From Treponema pedis (GTDB lineage: Bacteria; Spirochaetota; Spirochaetia; Treponematales; Treponemataceae): a stretch of 64,000 nucleotides of DNA. How positions within the stretch are numbered: position 1 is the stretch's first letter; every line of letters begins with the position of its first letter. Made by a program: the position numbers and the translations under genes. The DNA lies in NCBI RefSeq assembly GCF_017161325.1, contig NZ_CP045670.1, positions 992,001 through 1,056,000 of the forward strand, given 5' to 3'. The notes under the pieces were generated by a model. That model saw nothing but the letters and a program-made list of their open reading frames with translations, was not told where the DNA came from and did not search any database. This document shows, one piece after another, positions 55,855-64,000 of the stretch.

Positions 55855-56628
55855 TTAAAATAAAAACGGAAAAATGCACTTAGGTTTTATACTTTCAAAT
55901 TCTTCAGGGAAGTCTTCTTTGTACTTTTTGTTAATTGCATAAGAGCGCGGCACTAAATTTGCCGCCGTCCAAAATGCAAAAAGAGCTCCGGCAAGGCTCC
56001 ACGATAAAATAGCGAAACCGCACCATTCTATTATTTCTCCAAAATAGTTTGCGCTGGAAACATAGCGGTACATTCTTTTATGCGGAAAATAATGAGCCGT
56101 ATCGCCTTCTTTACGAAGCGAGCGGATATATTTGTCCGAGTCGATATTTATAGCCATTCCCGAAAGAAAAATAAACACTCCTATTATAAAGCGCGGGTCG
56201 TAAAGCCACGAAATTCGGTACATATCTTTAGGCGATAAATAAAAAAGCCATGAACCTATTAAAAAAGCATTTACCGTGTTAAACAAAACGCCCATTAGAA
56301 CGACCGTTACGGGCATCTTGCTTTTTCCTTTTAATAAAAACGGAAAAATTAAAACGCGTTGAGAGTAATGTAAAATAAAAAAACTTCCTATAATAATACG
56401 TACAAAATTTTCACCCGATGCCCAAATGCACATAAGTGTAATCATTGTAATTAAAGTCGGTACTTCCATAATAAACCATGCGGCCTTATTATTAAAAGAA
56501 AATCCCCAGTTTTTATTTATCATTTTTCCGTAGCCTGCCGGTATAAAAAACAAGGCTATAAAACAAATAAGTCCCAAACCGAAAAGAATAATTTCGGTAA
56601 TATTAAATGCAAATAAAAGTTTGTTCAT
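55855..56628 (-). CDS. Steroid 5-alpha-reductase-like membrane protein
   Basis: A 257-residue membrane protein with six or seven helices. The C-terminal half has the steroid 5-alpha-reductase/DUF1295 pattern: INIDSDKYIRSLRKEG, RMYRYVSSANYFGEIIEWCGFAI and AFWTAANLVPRSYAINKKYKEDFPEE, which in eukaryotes binds NADPH and the enone substrate. Spirochaete members are annotated as 3-oxo-5-alpha-steroid 4-dehydrogenase-like, but their natural substrate is not known. It could act on isoprenoid or fatty enone groups. No Shine-Dalgarno is seen. TTGACA..TATACT ends 10 nt before the ATG, giving a very short leader, and this promoter lies inside the frameshifted tail of the TPR gene. Confidence 0.83.
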   Translation of the reverse strand: MNKLLFAFNITEIILFGLGLICFIALFFIPAGYGKMINKNWGFSFNNKAAWFIMEVPTLITMITLMCIWASGENFVRIIIGSFFILHYSQRVLIFPFLLKGKSKMPVTVVLMGVLFNTVNAFLIGSWLFYLSPKDMYRISWLYDPRFIIGVFIFLSGMAINIDSDKYIRSLRKEGDTAHYFPHKRMYRYVSSANYFGEIIEWCGFAILSWSLAGALFAFWTAANLVPRSYAINKKYKEDFPEEFESIKPKCIFPFLF

Positions 56629-56638
56629 AAGAAAAACA

Positions 56639-56668
56639 AGTATAGTTTATTTTAGGCGGAAGTGTCAA
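56639..56668 (-). promoter_or_regulatory. Promoter of the steroid-reductase-like gene
   Basis: Minus strand TTGACA (56668-56663), 18-nt spacer, TATACT (56644-56639), then 10 nt to ATG 56628. Confidence 0.65.
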
Positions 56669-56814
56669 GATTCGTCATTCCCGCCGAGCTTATACTTTGA
56701 ATGATTTTGTCGAGTTTTTCGCTGCACGCTTCGGCAAAGCCTTTGTCCGGCAATTGCGATGCGACCAATCGCAAATAACCCAGCGTACTTTTTAATCTTT
56801 CTTCCGTTAAATTT

Positions 56815-59697
56815 TTAGGTTCCAGGGTTTTTATTAAACTTTTTTTTTATATTCATTAAAATAATTCTGTTTTTTAAACCCAAATCGCCTGAAAGCTTAT
56901 CGATAACATATTCCATTTGAATACGTTCGTTGCTTATTAAAAACTTTTTTAAATTTTCTTCAGGGAGGCTTTTCATTAAATCGCTTAAATACGAAAATAA
57001 CTTTATTATTTCGGAATTTTCTATTGCTTCCAATTCCCGTTCAAAATGAGGAGATTTTTTTACGGTGCGGGGAATTAAATTTGCATAACTTGTTTTACCT
57101 GTCGCCGCGGAACTTTTTGTTTCGGAAACGGTATCCGAAGCGGCGGATTTTTCCTCTTCAAATAAAGAAGCCGCATTATTTTTTCTTTTTTCGAATTGTT
57201 TAATTTTAGAAGCAAGCTCTCCCGCCATGGCATCAAGAGACTCAACCGTTTTATTAAGCGATGCCAAAGCTTGCGTTACCCTGCTGTCGTTTTGAAGGTC
57301 AAAACCTTTAGAAGAAACCGCCTCATTTTGAACTTGGCCGCCGTCTTGAGAAAAAATATTTTCCGAACCGCCGCCTCCAAGGCCTTCCGTATTTTTAGCG
57401 GGTATAGGGTTACCGGGTCTTTCCGGCTCATTTAAAGCGGCACGTGTATCTTCCGAAATTTTGTTTTCGTTTTGAAACTGAGCGGCTCTTTTCTGTTGAA
57501 GTAAAGGCTCCTTTTCCGGCAAATAGCCGAATCCCTCTTCTGCGTCCGTATCCGAATACGGTTTGAATCCGGTATCCCCGGTTAAGCCGCCGCTTAAATT
57601 CGAGGCGGGCTCTTTTCCCGTTTCGGAAAAATTATTCTGTTCCGCGCCGTTATTTATACCGCCGGTTGTTCCTGTTTCCCGTTTATTCGGAAAATCAAGA
57701 ATTTCTTCTTCCTCGGTAAATTCCATTTTAGGTTTGGCCTCCGCCCCTCCGTTTCCGGAGCCGCTGCCGTAAGGAGTGCCGGAAGAAACCGAGGAAGGTG
57801 TAATATCGGGCAATTGAAATTCTTCTTGAGGAATTATATCCTGATTTTTTTTGCTTGAGGAAGAAAGGTTAAAAGAAGCCGGTCCTGAATCGCCTGTTTC
57901 GGGAGCGTCGTCTATGGGAGTATCCAAAGACATCGTATCGTCAATTTCACTGTCCGAGCCTTCAAACAACTCTTCATCCGCCAATTCCATTAAATCGTCA
58001 AAAGGCATTTCCAAATCCGGAGTATCTTCAATGGCTTCCCCCAGAGTAAGTTCGTCTTCCGTTTCGTTTTCGTTTTTTACATCTTGAGCGCTTAAGTTAT
58101 CCTCAATCGGAGACAAATCCATTTCTTCATTAGGGGTGCGGAGTAAGTCGATGTTTTTATTTAAAATGGAATCATCGCCGTAATTACTTACGGCATCTTC
58201 ATACATTTGAAGAGAATCCGGCAAATCATTTATGCCCAAATTATCTTCGCTTTGTATTTGAATCATATCGGCCGCTACTTGTACGGCTTTTGCCGTGTTT
58301 CCGAGTTTTTTATTAAGTTCCAATATAGCTGCCAATACCTGTGTATTTTTTTCGTCATTTTTGAGTATTTTTTTATACTCGGTTTTGGCTTTATCGTATT
58401 GCTCCATTTCGGTATATGCCTTACCGAGTTTTAGCCTTGCATCGATATCCTGCGGTTTTTCAGTTAAATATTTTAAAAGCTGCTCTGAAGATTCTTCAAA
58501 TTTTTCGTTATGGAAATATAAATCCGCAAGCTCAAGTCTTAAATTTATTTCGTCAGGGGAAAGTTTTAAAAGACGCTCGAAAATATTTTCAGCTTTTTTA
58601 TTTTCCCCGAGCATAGAAAAAAGTTTTCCTTGCGATTTTAACACTTCAAAGTCATTGCCCCATTTTACCGCTAAAGTGTTCAGGATATCTTTTGCTTTCG
58701 TATAATCTTCAAGCATCAGTGCCGTATCGGCGGTATCAAGCAATAATTTTTTGTTGTCGGTATTTTTTTCTATACCGTTTAATAACACATTAAATGCGTC
58801 AAAATATCTGTTTTGCGATTTTAATAATTTTGAATATCCTAAAATTGCCGGAAGATATTTTTCGTTTATTTTTAAAGCGTTTTTATAATAGTTTTCAGCT
58901 TCATCTTTTTCATTTTTTATTTCATATAACTCCGCAAGACGTGAAAAGTCTTTTTCGTTTTGCCCGTTTAAACCTATTATGGTTTTGTAAACGGCAATGG
59001 CTTTTTGTATATTTCCGGTTGAAACATAACAATCCGTAAGTCCCAGCAGAGCTTCATACCAGTTGGGTTTTGTCGTTAATGCGGTTTGATAAGATAAAAT
59101 TGCATCTTTATAAGATTTACGTAATTTATAAATTTCTGCAATATTAAAATGTAAAAACGGATTATTGGGGTCTATACGGAGTCCCATTTTATAAGATTCG
59201 ATTGCTTTAATATAATCTTTACATAAAAAATATACGGTACCTAAATGGTTGTAGGCCAGTGCATCATCGGGTTTTATTTCCAATACTTCGCTGAAACACA
59301 GGGCTGCATTTTTATAATCGCCTTGCTGTTTATAAGTATTTCCGAGATTATATAATGTAGTTTCGTTTTTTTCATCCAATGATTTTGCGTTTTTTAATAT
59401 GTCAATGGATTCTTTAAATAAATTAAGCCGTCTATAAATTACACCGAGATTATTTTCAATATCTATATTATCCGGTTTTATTTTATTCAGGTCTTTATAA
59501 ACCGAAAGCCCTTTTTCAAGATTTCCCGAACGGATATAAATTTTCCCTAAAAGCGATTTAAGTGCGATTACTTCATCAATATTTTCCGTATCCGTTTTTT
59601 TTAATTGAGAAATTAAAATTTTTTCCGCAAACTCGTAATCCCTTGCCAAAAGGGCTGAATTGGCTTGTTCGATTATTATATTAAAATCACTTGACAT
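56815..59697 (-). CDS. TPR-repeat protein; C-terminal tail in another frame after an A9 run
   Basis: A 960-residue protein. Residues 1-490 are a long series of tetratricopeptide repeats (for example YKDLNKIKPDNIDIENNLGVIYRRL, ALCFSEVLEIKPDDALAYNHLGTVYF), a scaffold for protein binding. Residues 520-760 are acidic, Gly/Ser-rich and low complexity. The end is helical. As read it stops at KKKFNKNPGT. In the next frame, directly after the A9 run (56840-56848), coding clearly goes on: SLIKTLEPKNLTEERLKSTLGYLRL to SSAGMTNLDTSA, with its stop at 56654-56652. Eight A would join them, so the real end is probably 56652. GGAGTT precedes the start. The LamG-like gene is 12 nt upstream in the same operon. 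Confidence 0.88.
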   Translation of the reverse strand: MSSDFNIIIEQANSALLARDYEFAEKILISQLKKTDTENIDEVIALKSLLGKIYIRSGNLEKGLSVYKDLNKIKPDNIDIENNLGVIYRRLNLFKESIDILKNAKSLDEKNETTLYNLGNTYKQQGDYKNAALCFSEVLEIKPDDALAYNHLGTVYFLCKDYIKAIESYKMGLRIDPNNPFLHFNIAEIYKLRKSYKDAILSYQTALTTKPNWYEALLGLTDCYVSTGNIQKAIAVYKTIIGLNGQNEKDFSRLAELYEIKNEKDEAENYYKNALKINEKYLPAILGYSKLLKSQNRYFDAFNVLLNGIEKNTDNKKLLLDTADTALMLEDYTKAKDILNTLAVKWGNDFEVLKSQGKLFSMLGENKKAENIFERLLKLSPDEINLRLELADLYFHNEKFEESSEQLLKYLTEKPQDIDARLKLGKAYTEMEQYDKAKTEYKKILKNDEKNTQVLAAILELNKKLGNTAKAVQVAADMIQIQSEDNLGINDLPDSLQMYEDAVSNYGDDSILNKNIDLLRTPNEEMDLSPIEDNLSAQDVKNENETEDELTLGEAIEDTPDLEMPFDDLMELADEELFEGSDSEIDDTMSLDTPIDDAPETGDSGPASFNLSSSSKKNQDIIPQEEFQLPDITPSSVSSGTPYGSGSGNGGAEAKPKMEFTEEEEILDFPNKRETGTTGGINNGAEQNNFSETGKEPASNLSGGLTGDTGFKPYSDTDAEEGFGYLPEKEPLLQQKRAAQFQNENKISEDTRAALNEPERPGNPIPAKNTEGLGGGGSENIFSQDGGQVQNEAVSSKGFDLQNDSRVTQALASLNKTVESLDAMAGELASKIKQFEKRKNNAASLFEEEKSAASDTVSETKSSAATGKTSYANLIPRTVKKSPHFERELEAIENSEIIKLFSYLSDLMKSLPEENLKKFLISNERIQMEYVIDKLSGDLGLKNRIILMNIKKKFNKNPGT

Positions 59698-59709
59698 TTT
59701 TAACTCCGC

Positions 59710-61233
59710 TTATTCTTTTTTACTTTGCAAAGGGCGGGCATAAACTTCTTTGGAAGTCGCCCCCGAATGAGCTCCGTTTTCTTCATCGTAGGCCGCAATT
59801 GCAAAAAAATAGTTTTTCCCGTTTTTTAATTTTTCAATTTTATACTTTGTAACATTGCCCGCATCAATAGGGGAACCGGGATATTGATATTCTCCTTTTT
59901 TTTCTCCGAAATAAATTAAATATCCTTTAGTATCGAAATCCACCGAGGGTGCCCATATAAGCTCCACAGCTCCGTCGAGAGCCTTTGCAAACACCTTGGC
60001 GGGGGGAAGAGGTTCTCCGTCTTTTTCATACTGAAATACAATGGAGTGAATAAGCGGTGATTTCGTTCCGTTTGAATCGGGATAAATATCGCATGCAATT
60101 TGAAAAAATCTTCCCGTTATATCTTTGACGGCTTCATTAAATTTTACGGTTTTCCATTCAGGATAATTTTCAGTCCAATTAAACGGGCTATCGGCACTGC
60201 GTATAAAAAATTCAACATCGGTTTGTGCGGGATTGTCAAAAGAAGCTTTTAACATCTTTGCAACGGATTTTTTCCCGCCGGAATCTATTATATTTGTTTC
60301 TATTCTGCCGCCTTCAAGCGGATACTTTTCAAATAAAGAGGCGACTTCCCAGGACATGGCAGGCTCTGTAAATTGTTTTACTACTTTTAGCTCATCGATA
60401 AGACCTGAATAGTTTAAGGCGATTACAACATCGGAAGGAGTGCCCAGCATGGAATACATAACTTGAGAGCCTTCTCTGCCGGTTGAAGTTAAATAAATTA
60501 TATCTTCGGTTCTTCCGTTCATTCTATATTCCAAAAGACCGGTTTCGTCGTTATATGTAATTAAGTGATGACTCCATGTTTCAGGTATGATATTTGATTT
60601 GCCTAAAAGTCTTACATCAATTCCCTTATTGTTTTTGTCCTGCCAGATATTAAAAAATTCCCATTCAAGTTTATTGTTAAGTATACTGGCTATTATATTC
60701 TGATACATAGTCTTTTTTTTATCCATCAAAGAAGCCCACCACTTTAAAATTTTACTTCCGCTTTCGGCAGCCTGCGGATAAAGCCAAAACTCTATGGTAA
60801 AAGATTTAAGTATCGTGTTTCCGGCAAAAAACGAGTCGGGCATAGGCATTAATTTTACACCGCCCGTTTTTGAATGCGGGCTGCATAATCCCGCTCCTTC
60901 ACCGAATTTTGCCTTATCGGAATCCGTTCGGATAACCGAGTGTTCCGTTAAAGAATATGAGCCTGTTTCTTCAACAGGTTCGTCAAAATCGAAGCTTATA
61001 TACATATCCGTTTTAGATGAAGTCTTTGAAACGGAGGAGGTCAGTCCTACGGAATCATAGCCGAATTTTCCTTTGCGGATTTTTATATTTGAAGAAGATA
61101 GTAAATTATTCCAACCGGATTTTCCACCGAATTCAAGGGCGGCTTCTTCATTGAATACCGAAAATGAAGAAAAACAAAAAAATCCGAGTATAAATAATAT
61201 TTTCCTTTTTAAAATAAGTTTAAATTTATACAT
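59710..61233 (-). CDS. Secreted LamG-like/fibronectin type III protein
   Basis: A 507-residue exported protein: a signal peptide (KRKILFILGFFCFSSFSVF), a concanavalin/LamG-like beta-sandwich domain at about residues 75-300 (FTIEFWLYPQAAESGSKILKW, WSHHLITYNDETGLLEYRMNGR, LIDELKVVKQF) and a middle domain. A C-terminal fibronectin type III repeat follows (PLPPAKVFAKALDGAVELIWAPSVDFDTKGYLIYFGE, KNYFFAIAAYDEENG). These folds bind carbohydrates or proteins at the cell envelope. Start support is weak: no clear Shine-Dalgarno, with AAAGTG before the ATG. It precedes the TPR gene by 12 nt; the pair probably works together at the envelope, by analogy with T. pallidum paralogues. Confidence 0.82.
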   Translation of the reverse strand: MYKFKLILKRKILFILGFFCFSSFSVFNEEAALEFGGKSGWNNLLSSSNIKIRKGKFGYDSVGLTSSVSKTSSKTDMYISFDFDEPVEETGSYSLTEHSVIRTDSDKAKFGEGAGLCSPHSKTGGVKLMPMPDSFFAGNTILKSFTIEFWLYPQAAESGSKILKWWASLMDKKKTMYQNIIASILNNKLEWEFFNIWQDKNNKGIDVRLLGKSNIIPETWSHHLITYNDETGLLEYRMNGRTEDIIYLTSTGREGSQVMYSMLGTPSDVVIALNYSGLIDELKVVKQFTEPAMSWEVASLFEKYPLEGGRIETNIIDSGGKKSVAKMLKASFDNPAQTDVEFFIRSADSPFNWTENYPEWKTVKFNEAVKDITGRFFQIACDIYPDSNGTKSPLIHSIVFQYEKDGEPLPPAKVFAKALDGAVELIWAPSVDFDTKGYLIYFGEKKGEYQYPGSPIDAGNVTKYKIEKLKNGKNYFFAIAAYDEENGAHSGATSKEVYARPLQSKKE

Positions 61234-61298
61234 ATCACTTTAGATTATCGGCGGAAAAGTTGTAAGTGTTTAGGGAAATAGGGCAGCTTTCACAGGTT

Positions 61299-61985
61299 CT
61301 ATATTTCCATAACGCTTTTTATAACTTCTCCTGCAATTAAAAGTCCCGCCACGGACGGGACCCATGAAGCGGAAGCCGGAGGATTTCGTTTTACCTCACA
61401 GGGGCTTTTTGAATAAAGAACTTTTAAGCGTTTTACGTTAACGGCTTTTAATTTAGTACGCATAACCTTACATAAGGGACAAGCCGAAGTTTTATAAATG
61501 TCGGCAAATTCAAAATCGGCGCTTAATCTGTTTCCGCAGCCCATTGCAGATATAATCGGAATATTTTTTTCATTGCAAATTTTTGCAAGAAAAATTTTTA
61601 GAGTAATTGTGTCTACGGCATCGACAATAAAATTTACATCTTTAAAAAAATCTTTGCCTAAGGTTTTTTCAAAATTATCGGGTAAAATAAAATTTGAAAA
61701 AGTAAAAATTTTGCAATTAGGGTTTATATCAAGTATTCGCTTTTTTGCAATTTCGGTTTTTGGGTTTCCCAGTGTAGAATGTAGAGCATAAAGCTGCCTG
61801 TTAATATTGCTTTCTTCTATTATATCGCCGTCTATTAAAACCAAATTTTCCGCACCGCTTCGGGCAAGAGCTTCGGCCGTATAACTTCCCACTCCACCCA
61901 AACCGAAAATTGCAATTTTCGCATTTTGAATTTTTTTTAAATTTTCCGTTCCTGCAAGCGGTTCGAACCGCTGTAAAAAACTCAT
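61299..61985 (-). CDS. tcdA: ThiF-family E1-like enzyme, probable tRNA t6A dehydratase (TcdA)
   Basis: A 228-residue adenylating enzyme. The nucleotide site GLGGVGSYTAEALARSG is at residues 30-46, with the conserved LVLIDGD, NINRQ and VDAVDTITLKI motifs. Near the C-terminus is SACPLCKVMRTKLK, then VKRNPPASASWVPSVAGLLIAGEVI, the form seen in TcdA/CsdL, which cyclises t6A in tRNA to ct6A using ATP. No separate ThiS- or MoaD-like carrier is nearby, which favours TcdA over ThiF or MoeB. It lies 6 nt after mraY on the same strand. Confidence 0.87.
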   Translation of the reverse strand: MSFLQRFEPLAGTENLKKIQNAKIAIFGLGGVGSYTAEALARSGAENLVLIDGDIIEESNINRQLYALHSTLGNPKTEIAKKRILDINPNCKIFTFSNFILPDNFEKTLGKDFFKDVNFIVDAVDTITLKIFLAKICNEKNIPIISAMGCGNRLSADFEFADIYKTSACPLCKVMRTKLKAVNVKRLKVLYSKSPCEVKRNPPASASWVPSVAGLLIAGEVIKSVMEI

Positions 61986-61991
61986 CGGGAG

Positions 61992-63050
61992 TTACCGTAC
62001 TTTAAATAAAATTCCTAAAACTACAATGGTAATTAAAATTTGTAAAATCATAAACCTAAGTAAAACTTGGGTAGGCGACCATTGTAAGTTTTTTTTCATG
62101 TGGTCATGAAGAGGAAAGCGTATATTTTTAAAAATTTTTATTTTAAAGAAGCGTAAAAGGACGATTTTTAATATTCCCGTTCCGCCGTTTATTAAAATTA
62201 CGCCGCTTGTCATTAAAAGGATAAAGGGATTCCCTGAAATTATAACTAAAATGCCTATAAAAAAACCCAAAGAGCGCGAGCCCGCATCGCCCATTAAAAC
62301 CCTGCTGGGATAGGCATTGTGCCATAAGTACCCCGTAAGCACTCCGCAAAGAGTAAAAATCATAACAGCCCACTTCGCACCGCTTGCAATATTGGGTACT
62401 AAAAGATAAGAAGCGACTTTAACGTGGCCGAGTATAAAGTAAAAAACTATTCCCAGCGAAACAAGGGCTATTAAAATGAGGGTTCCCGAAAGGCCGTCCA
62501 CTCCGTCCGTGCAATTTGTCGTATTTATGGAAATCCATAAAATTAAGGTTGAGGTTATAAAAAAAACCGCAGGCGGTACGGTAACGAAATTTGAAGTAAA
62601 CGGAAGCCAAAAAGTAACCGAGCCCTGAAAGTAAACATAAAAAATAATAAGGCTCATTATTATCGAAAGAATTAAATCGAGGCTTCCCTTTAAATATTCT
62701 CCCCATGATTTTATTGAACGGTCGTCCAAATAGCCGGTCATCATAACGGCAAAAGTTAAAAGCGCCGCCAATCCTTGAGTAAGAGTGGGCTTTATTAAAA
62801 TAAAAACACAAACGATAAAAATAGGAATAAATACAATTCCGGCACCGGTAGGTTTTCCTACTGCCGCTTCAGGGTTTACCGTAAATTCCCTGCCCCTGTC
62901 TTTCGGTAGTTTTGAATAAAATTTCGGTAATAAAAAAACCGTTAATAAAAATCCTAAAAATAAGCCGATTGAAATTAAAACAGTATAGGACTGTAGCAGC
63001 CTCATAGGCCCGAAATATTGAGCTAATAATTCCGAAATTTGATATAACAT
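61992..63050 (-). CDS. mraY: Phospho-N-acetylmuramoyl-pentapeptide-transferase
   Basis: A 352-residue integral membrane enzyme with about ten helices that makes lipid I from UDP-MurNAc-pentapeptide and undecaprenyl phosphate. Catalytic signatures are present: YLDDRSIKSWGEYLKG, the NTTNCTDGVDGLSGT block with its Asp, and the MGDAGSRSLGFFIG and FPLHDHMKK motifs. The first motif is GKPTGAGIVF instead of the common TPTMGG. No Shine-Dalgarno precedes the ATG; TATAAT stands 6 nt upstream, so the mRNA is probably leaderless. It is not in a mur/fts cluster here. It is divergent from the DUF368 gene across a 63-bp gap. Confidence 0.93.
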   Translation of the reverse strand: MLYQISELLAQYFGPMRLLQSYTVLISIGLFLGFLLTVFLLPKFYSKLPKDRGREFTVNPEAAVGKPTGAGIVFIPIFIVCVFILIKPTLTQGLAALLTFAVMMTGYLDDRSIKSWGEYLKGSLDLILSIIMSLIIFYVYFQGSVTFWLPFTSNFVTVPPAVFFITSTLILWISINTTNCTDGVDGLSGTLILIALVSLGIVFYFILGHVKVASYLLVPNIASGAKWAVMIFTLCGVLTGYLWHNAYPSRVLMGDAGSRSLGFFIGILVIISGNPFILLMTSGVILINGGTGILKIVLLRFFKIKIFKNIRFPLHDHMKKNLQWSPTQVLLRFMILQILITIVVLGILFKVR

Positions 63051-63113
63051 TTTCGTATTATACCTTATTTTTGCCTATTGTGTCTATCGGGAAATTTAGA
63101 TATAATCTTTCTT
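63051..63113. promoter_or_regulatory. Compact divergent promoter pair between mraY and the DUF368 gene
   Basis: Leftward: TAGACA (63086-63081), 18 nt, TATAAT (63062-63057), 6 nt to ATG. Rightward: TTGTGT (63078-63083), 17 nt, TATAAT (63101-63106), 7 nt to ATG. The two -35 regions overlap. Confidence 0.7.
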
Positions 63114-63956
63114 ATGACAAATTATATAAAGAAAATACTTGCGGGTATAGCTGTAGGTATTGCTAACGTTATACCCGGAGTTTCAGGCGGAACTATTGCG
63201 GTAGTATTCGGTGTGTATTCCGATTTAATAGATATGGCCGCTTTCGATATAGAAAAAATTAAAAATAAATGGAAAGATTTTTTAAGTTTGCTTTGCGGTG
63301 CGGCATTCGGAATTCTTTTGTTTGCAAAGCTCTTTAAAATTTTATATGAAAAATTTCCCGTGCAAATCAACTTTTTTTTTATAGGTTTAATTATGGGAAG
63401 TGTTTTTTTAATTTTCGAACTGGTAAAAGATTTCCCGCCTTTAAAAAAATCGGCAAGCGTAATAAAGTTTTTTTGGTTTTTGCTGGGACTCGGTATAATG
63501 CTTTTAACGTATTTTATAAAGGGTCCATCTTCCGAAGCGAATACGGTAATTGAAGTTCTTTCAATTAAAAACTTTTTTATTCTTTTTTTTGCAGGAATTA
63601 TAGGCTCCGCCGCTATGATAATTCCCGGTATTTCAGGTTCCTTTATTCTTTTAATACTCGGCGTTTATTATACGGTTATAAAAGCCGTAAATGATTTTAC
63701 ACTTTCGGTTTTAGTTACGGTAGGGTTGGGAGTGGTTACGGGTATTTTCCTTTCGGCAAGGCTTATAAAATTTTTGTTGAATAAATATCCTAAAATAACT
63801 TATGCTTTTATACTCGGGCTTGTTTCGGGTTCGGTTTTGCATATTTTCCCGCAAGTATGCCAGCCGCTTAAAATGCGCTTTATCTCCGCATTGTGCCTAT
63901 TGGCGGGATATGCTCTTATTAGAGTGTTTGAAAGAAAAAAGGCCGAGGAGGTGTAA
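63114..63956 (+). CDS. DUF368 family membrane protein
   Basis: A 280-residue protein with about eight helices. It opens with the family hallmark GIAVGIANVIPGVSGGTIAVVFGVY and repeats a similar block in the second half (IIGSAAMIIPGISGSFILLILGVYYTVI). DUF368 proteins have been linked to flipping or recycling of undecaprenyl phosphate (the PopT family), which would fit its divergent pairing with mraY, an enzyme that consumes that lipid. This link is inference from family and context. ATG 63114 is chosen because the membrane segment begins there and TATAAT lies 7 nt upstream, with no Shine-Dalgarno; an in-frame ATG at 63078 would overlap the promoter. Confidence 0.88.
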   Translation: MTNYIKKILAGIAVGIANVIPGVSGGTIAVVFGVYSDLIDMAAFDIEKIKNKWKDFLSLLCGAAFGILLFAKLFKILYEKFPVQINFFFIGLIMGSVFLIFELVKDFPPLKKSASVIKFFWFLLGLGIMLLTYFIKGPSSEANTVIEVLSIKNFFILFFAGIIGSAAMIIPGISGSFILLILGVYYTVIKAVNDFTLSVLVTVGLGVVTGIFLSARLIKFLLNKYPKITYAFILGLVSGSVLHIFPQVCQPLKMRFISALCLLAGYALIRVFERKKAEEV

Positions 63957-63958
63957 AG

Positions 63959-64000
63959 ATGTCCGCAAAAAAAATTTATCAAGTAAATGAAAAAGTGCCG
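63959..64000 (+). CDS. Partial gene at the window edge, possibly a nucleobase permease
   Basis: ATG 63959 follows GGAGGTG in the end of the DUF368 gene and opens MSAKKIYQVNEKVP before the window stops. The YQVNEKVP string resembles starts of uracil/xanthine (NCS2) permeases, but fourteen residues are too few to be sure. It is probably in an operon with the DUF368 gene. Confidence 0.4.
   Translation, partial: MSAKKIYQVNEKVP

Overview
The window is AT-rich spirochaete DNA, most probably from a host-associated Treponema of the T. denticola / T. pedis type. The evidence is the density of spirochaete-style lipoproteins, the two methyl-accepting chemotaxis proteins, the rpsO-pnp-ribF order, the DUF3784 and TPR/LamG proteins, and a Sec-decoding, strictly anaerobic gene set. 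No rRNA, tRNA, CRISPR array, insertion sequence or replication origin was recognised.

Layout. 0-4.2 kb: a substrate-binding lipoprotein, a broken ABC exporter, and a two-domain retropepsin-like protein bracketed by 70-bp direct repeats. 4.3-9.3 kb: a four-gene NAD(P)-linked [FeFe]-hydrogenase operon (hndABCD) and a small membrane protein. 9.6-12.9 kb (minus): an SGNH/MBOAT pair for surface acylation and an orphan ABC ATPase. 13.1-16 kb: Dps and a chemoreceptor. 16.1-27.3 kb: a long one-direction selenium island. It has a structured leader, YedE transporter, TDT permease, C_GCAxxG protein, YedF, DUF3343, the selenoprotein SelD, an NrtA-type importer with DUF4418, a MacB-like ABC pair and a YjiM-type double-cubane protein. 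27.4-33.4 kb: a lipoprotein, a poly-C-switched surface protein, SSB, LarB and an ArsB/NhaD permease. 33.5-45.4 kb: a degraded AAA/PD-(D/E)XK gene, an AraC regulator, a 4 x 173-bp hairpin array, an Opp/Dpp-type importer and two half ABC exporters. 45.4-52 kb (minus): zinc-ribbon proteins including a probable new selenoprotein, a lipoprotein, an intact AAA/PD-(D/E)XK gene, pnp, rpsO and ribF. 52.2-64 kb: a second chemoreceptor behind a poly-C tract, holA, a steroid-5-alpha-reductase-like protein, TPR and LamG proteins, a ThiF-family dehydratase, mraY and a DUF368 protein.

Three things tie the window together. First, Sec decoding: SelD carries an in-frame UGA in its catalytic motif. The FmdB-like protein at 46 kb also reads through a UGA into a Cys-rich tail, with a CxxU motif and a hairpin placed 11 nt after the UGA exactly as in selD. 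Second, phase variation: poly-C runs of 11, 13 and 15 bases sit in an acyltransferase gene (ON), in a surface-protein gene (OFF) and at a chemoreceptor promoter. Third, RNA-level control: hairpin-cluster elements occur before or between genes, one amplified as A-B-A-B, there is a Shine-Dalgarno-masking leader before yedE, and several genes lack a Shine-Dalgarno and have a -10 box only 6-10 nt before the start codon.

Several genes carry single-base disruptions in homopolymers. These may be real slippage or assembly error, and the sequence alone cannot decide.
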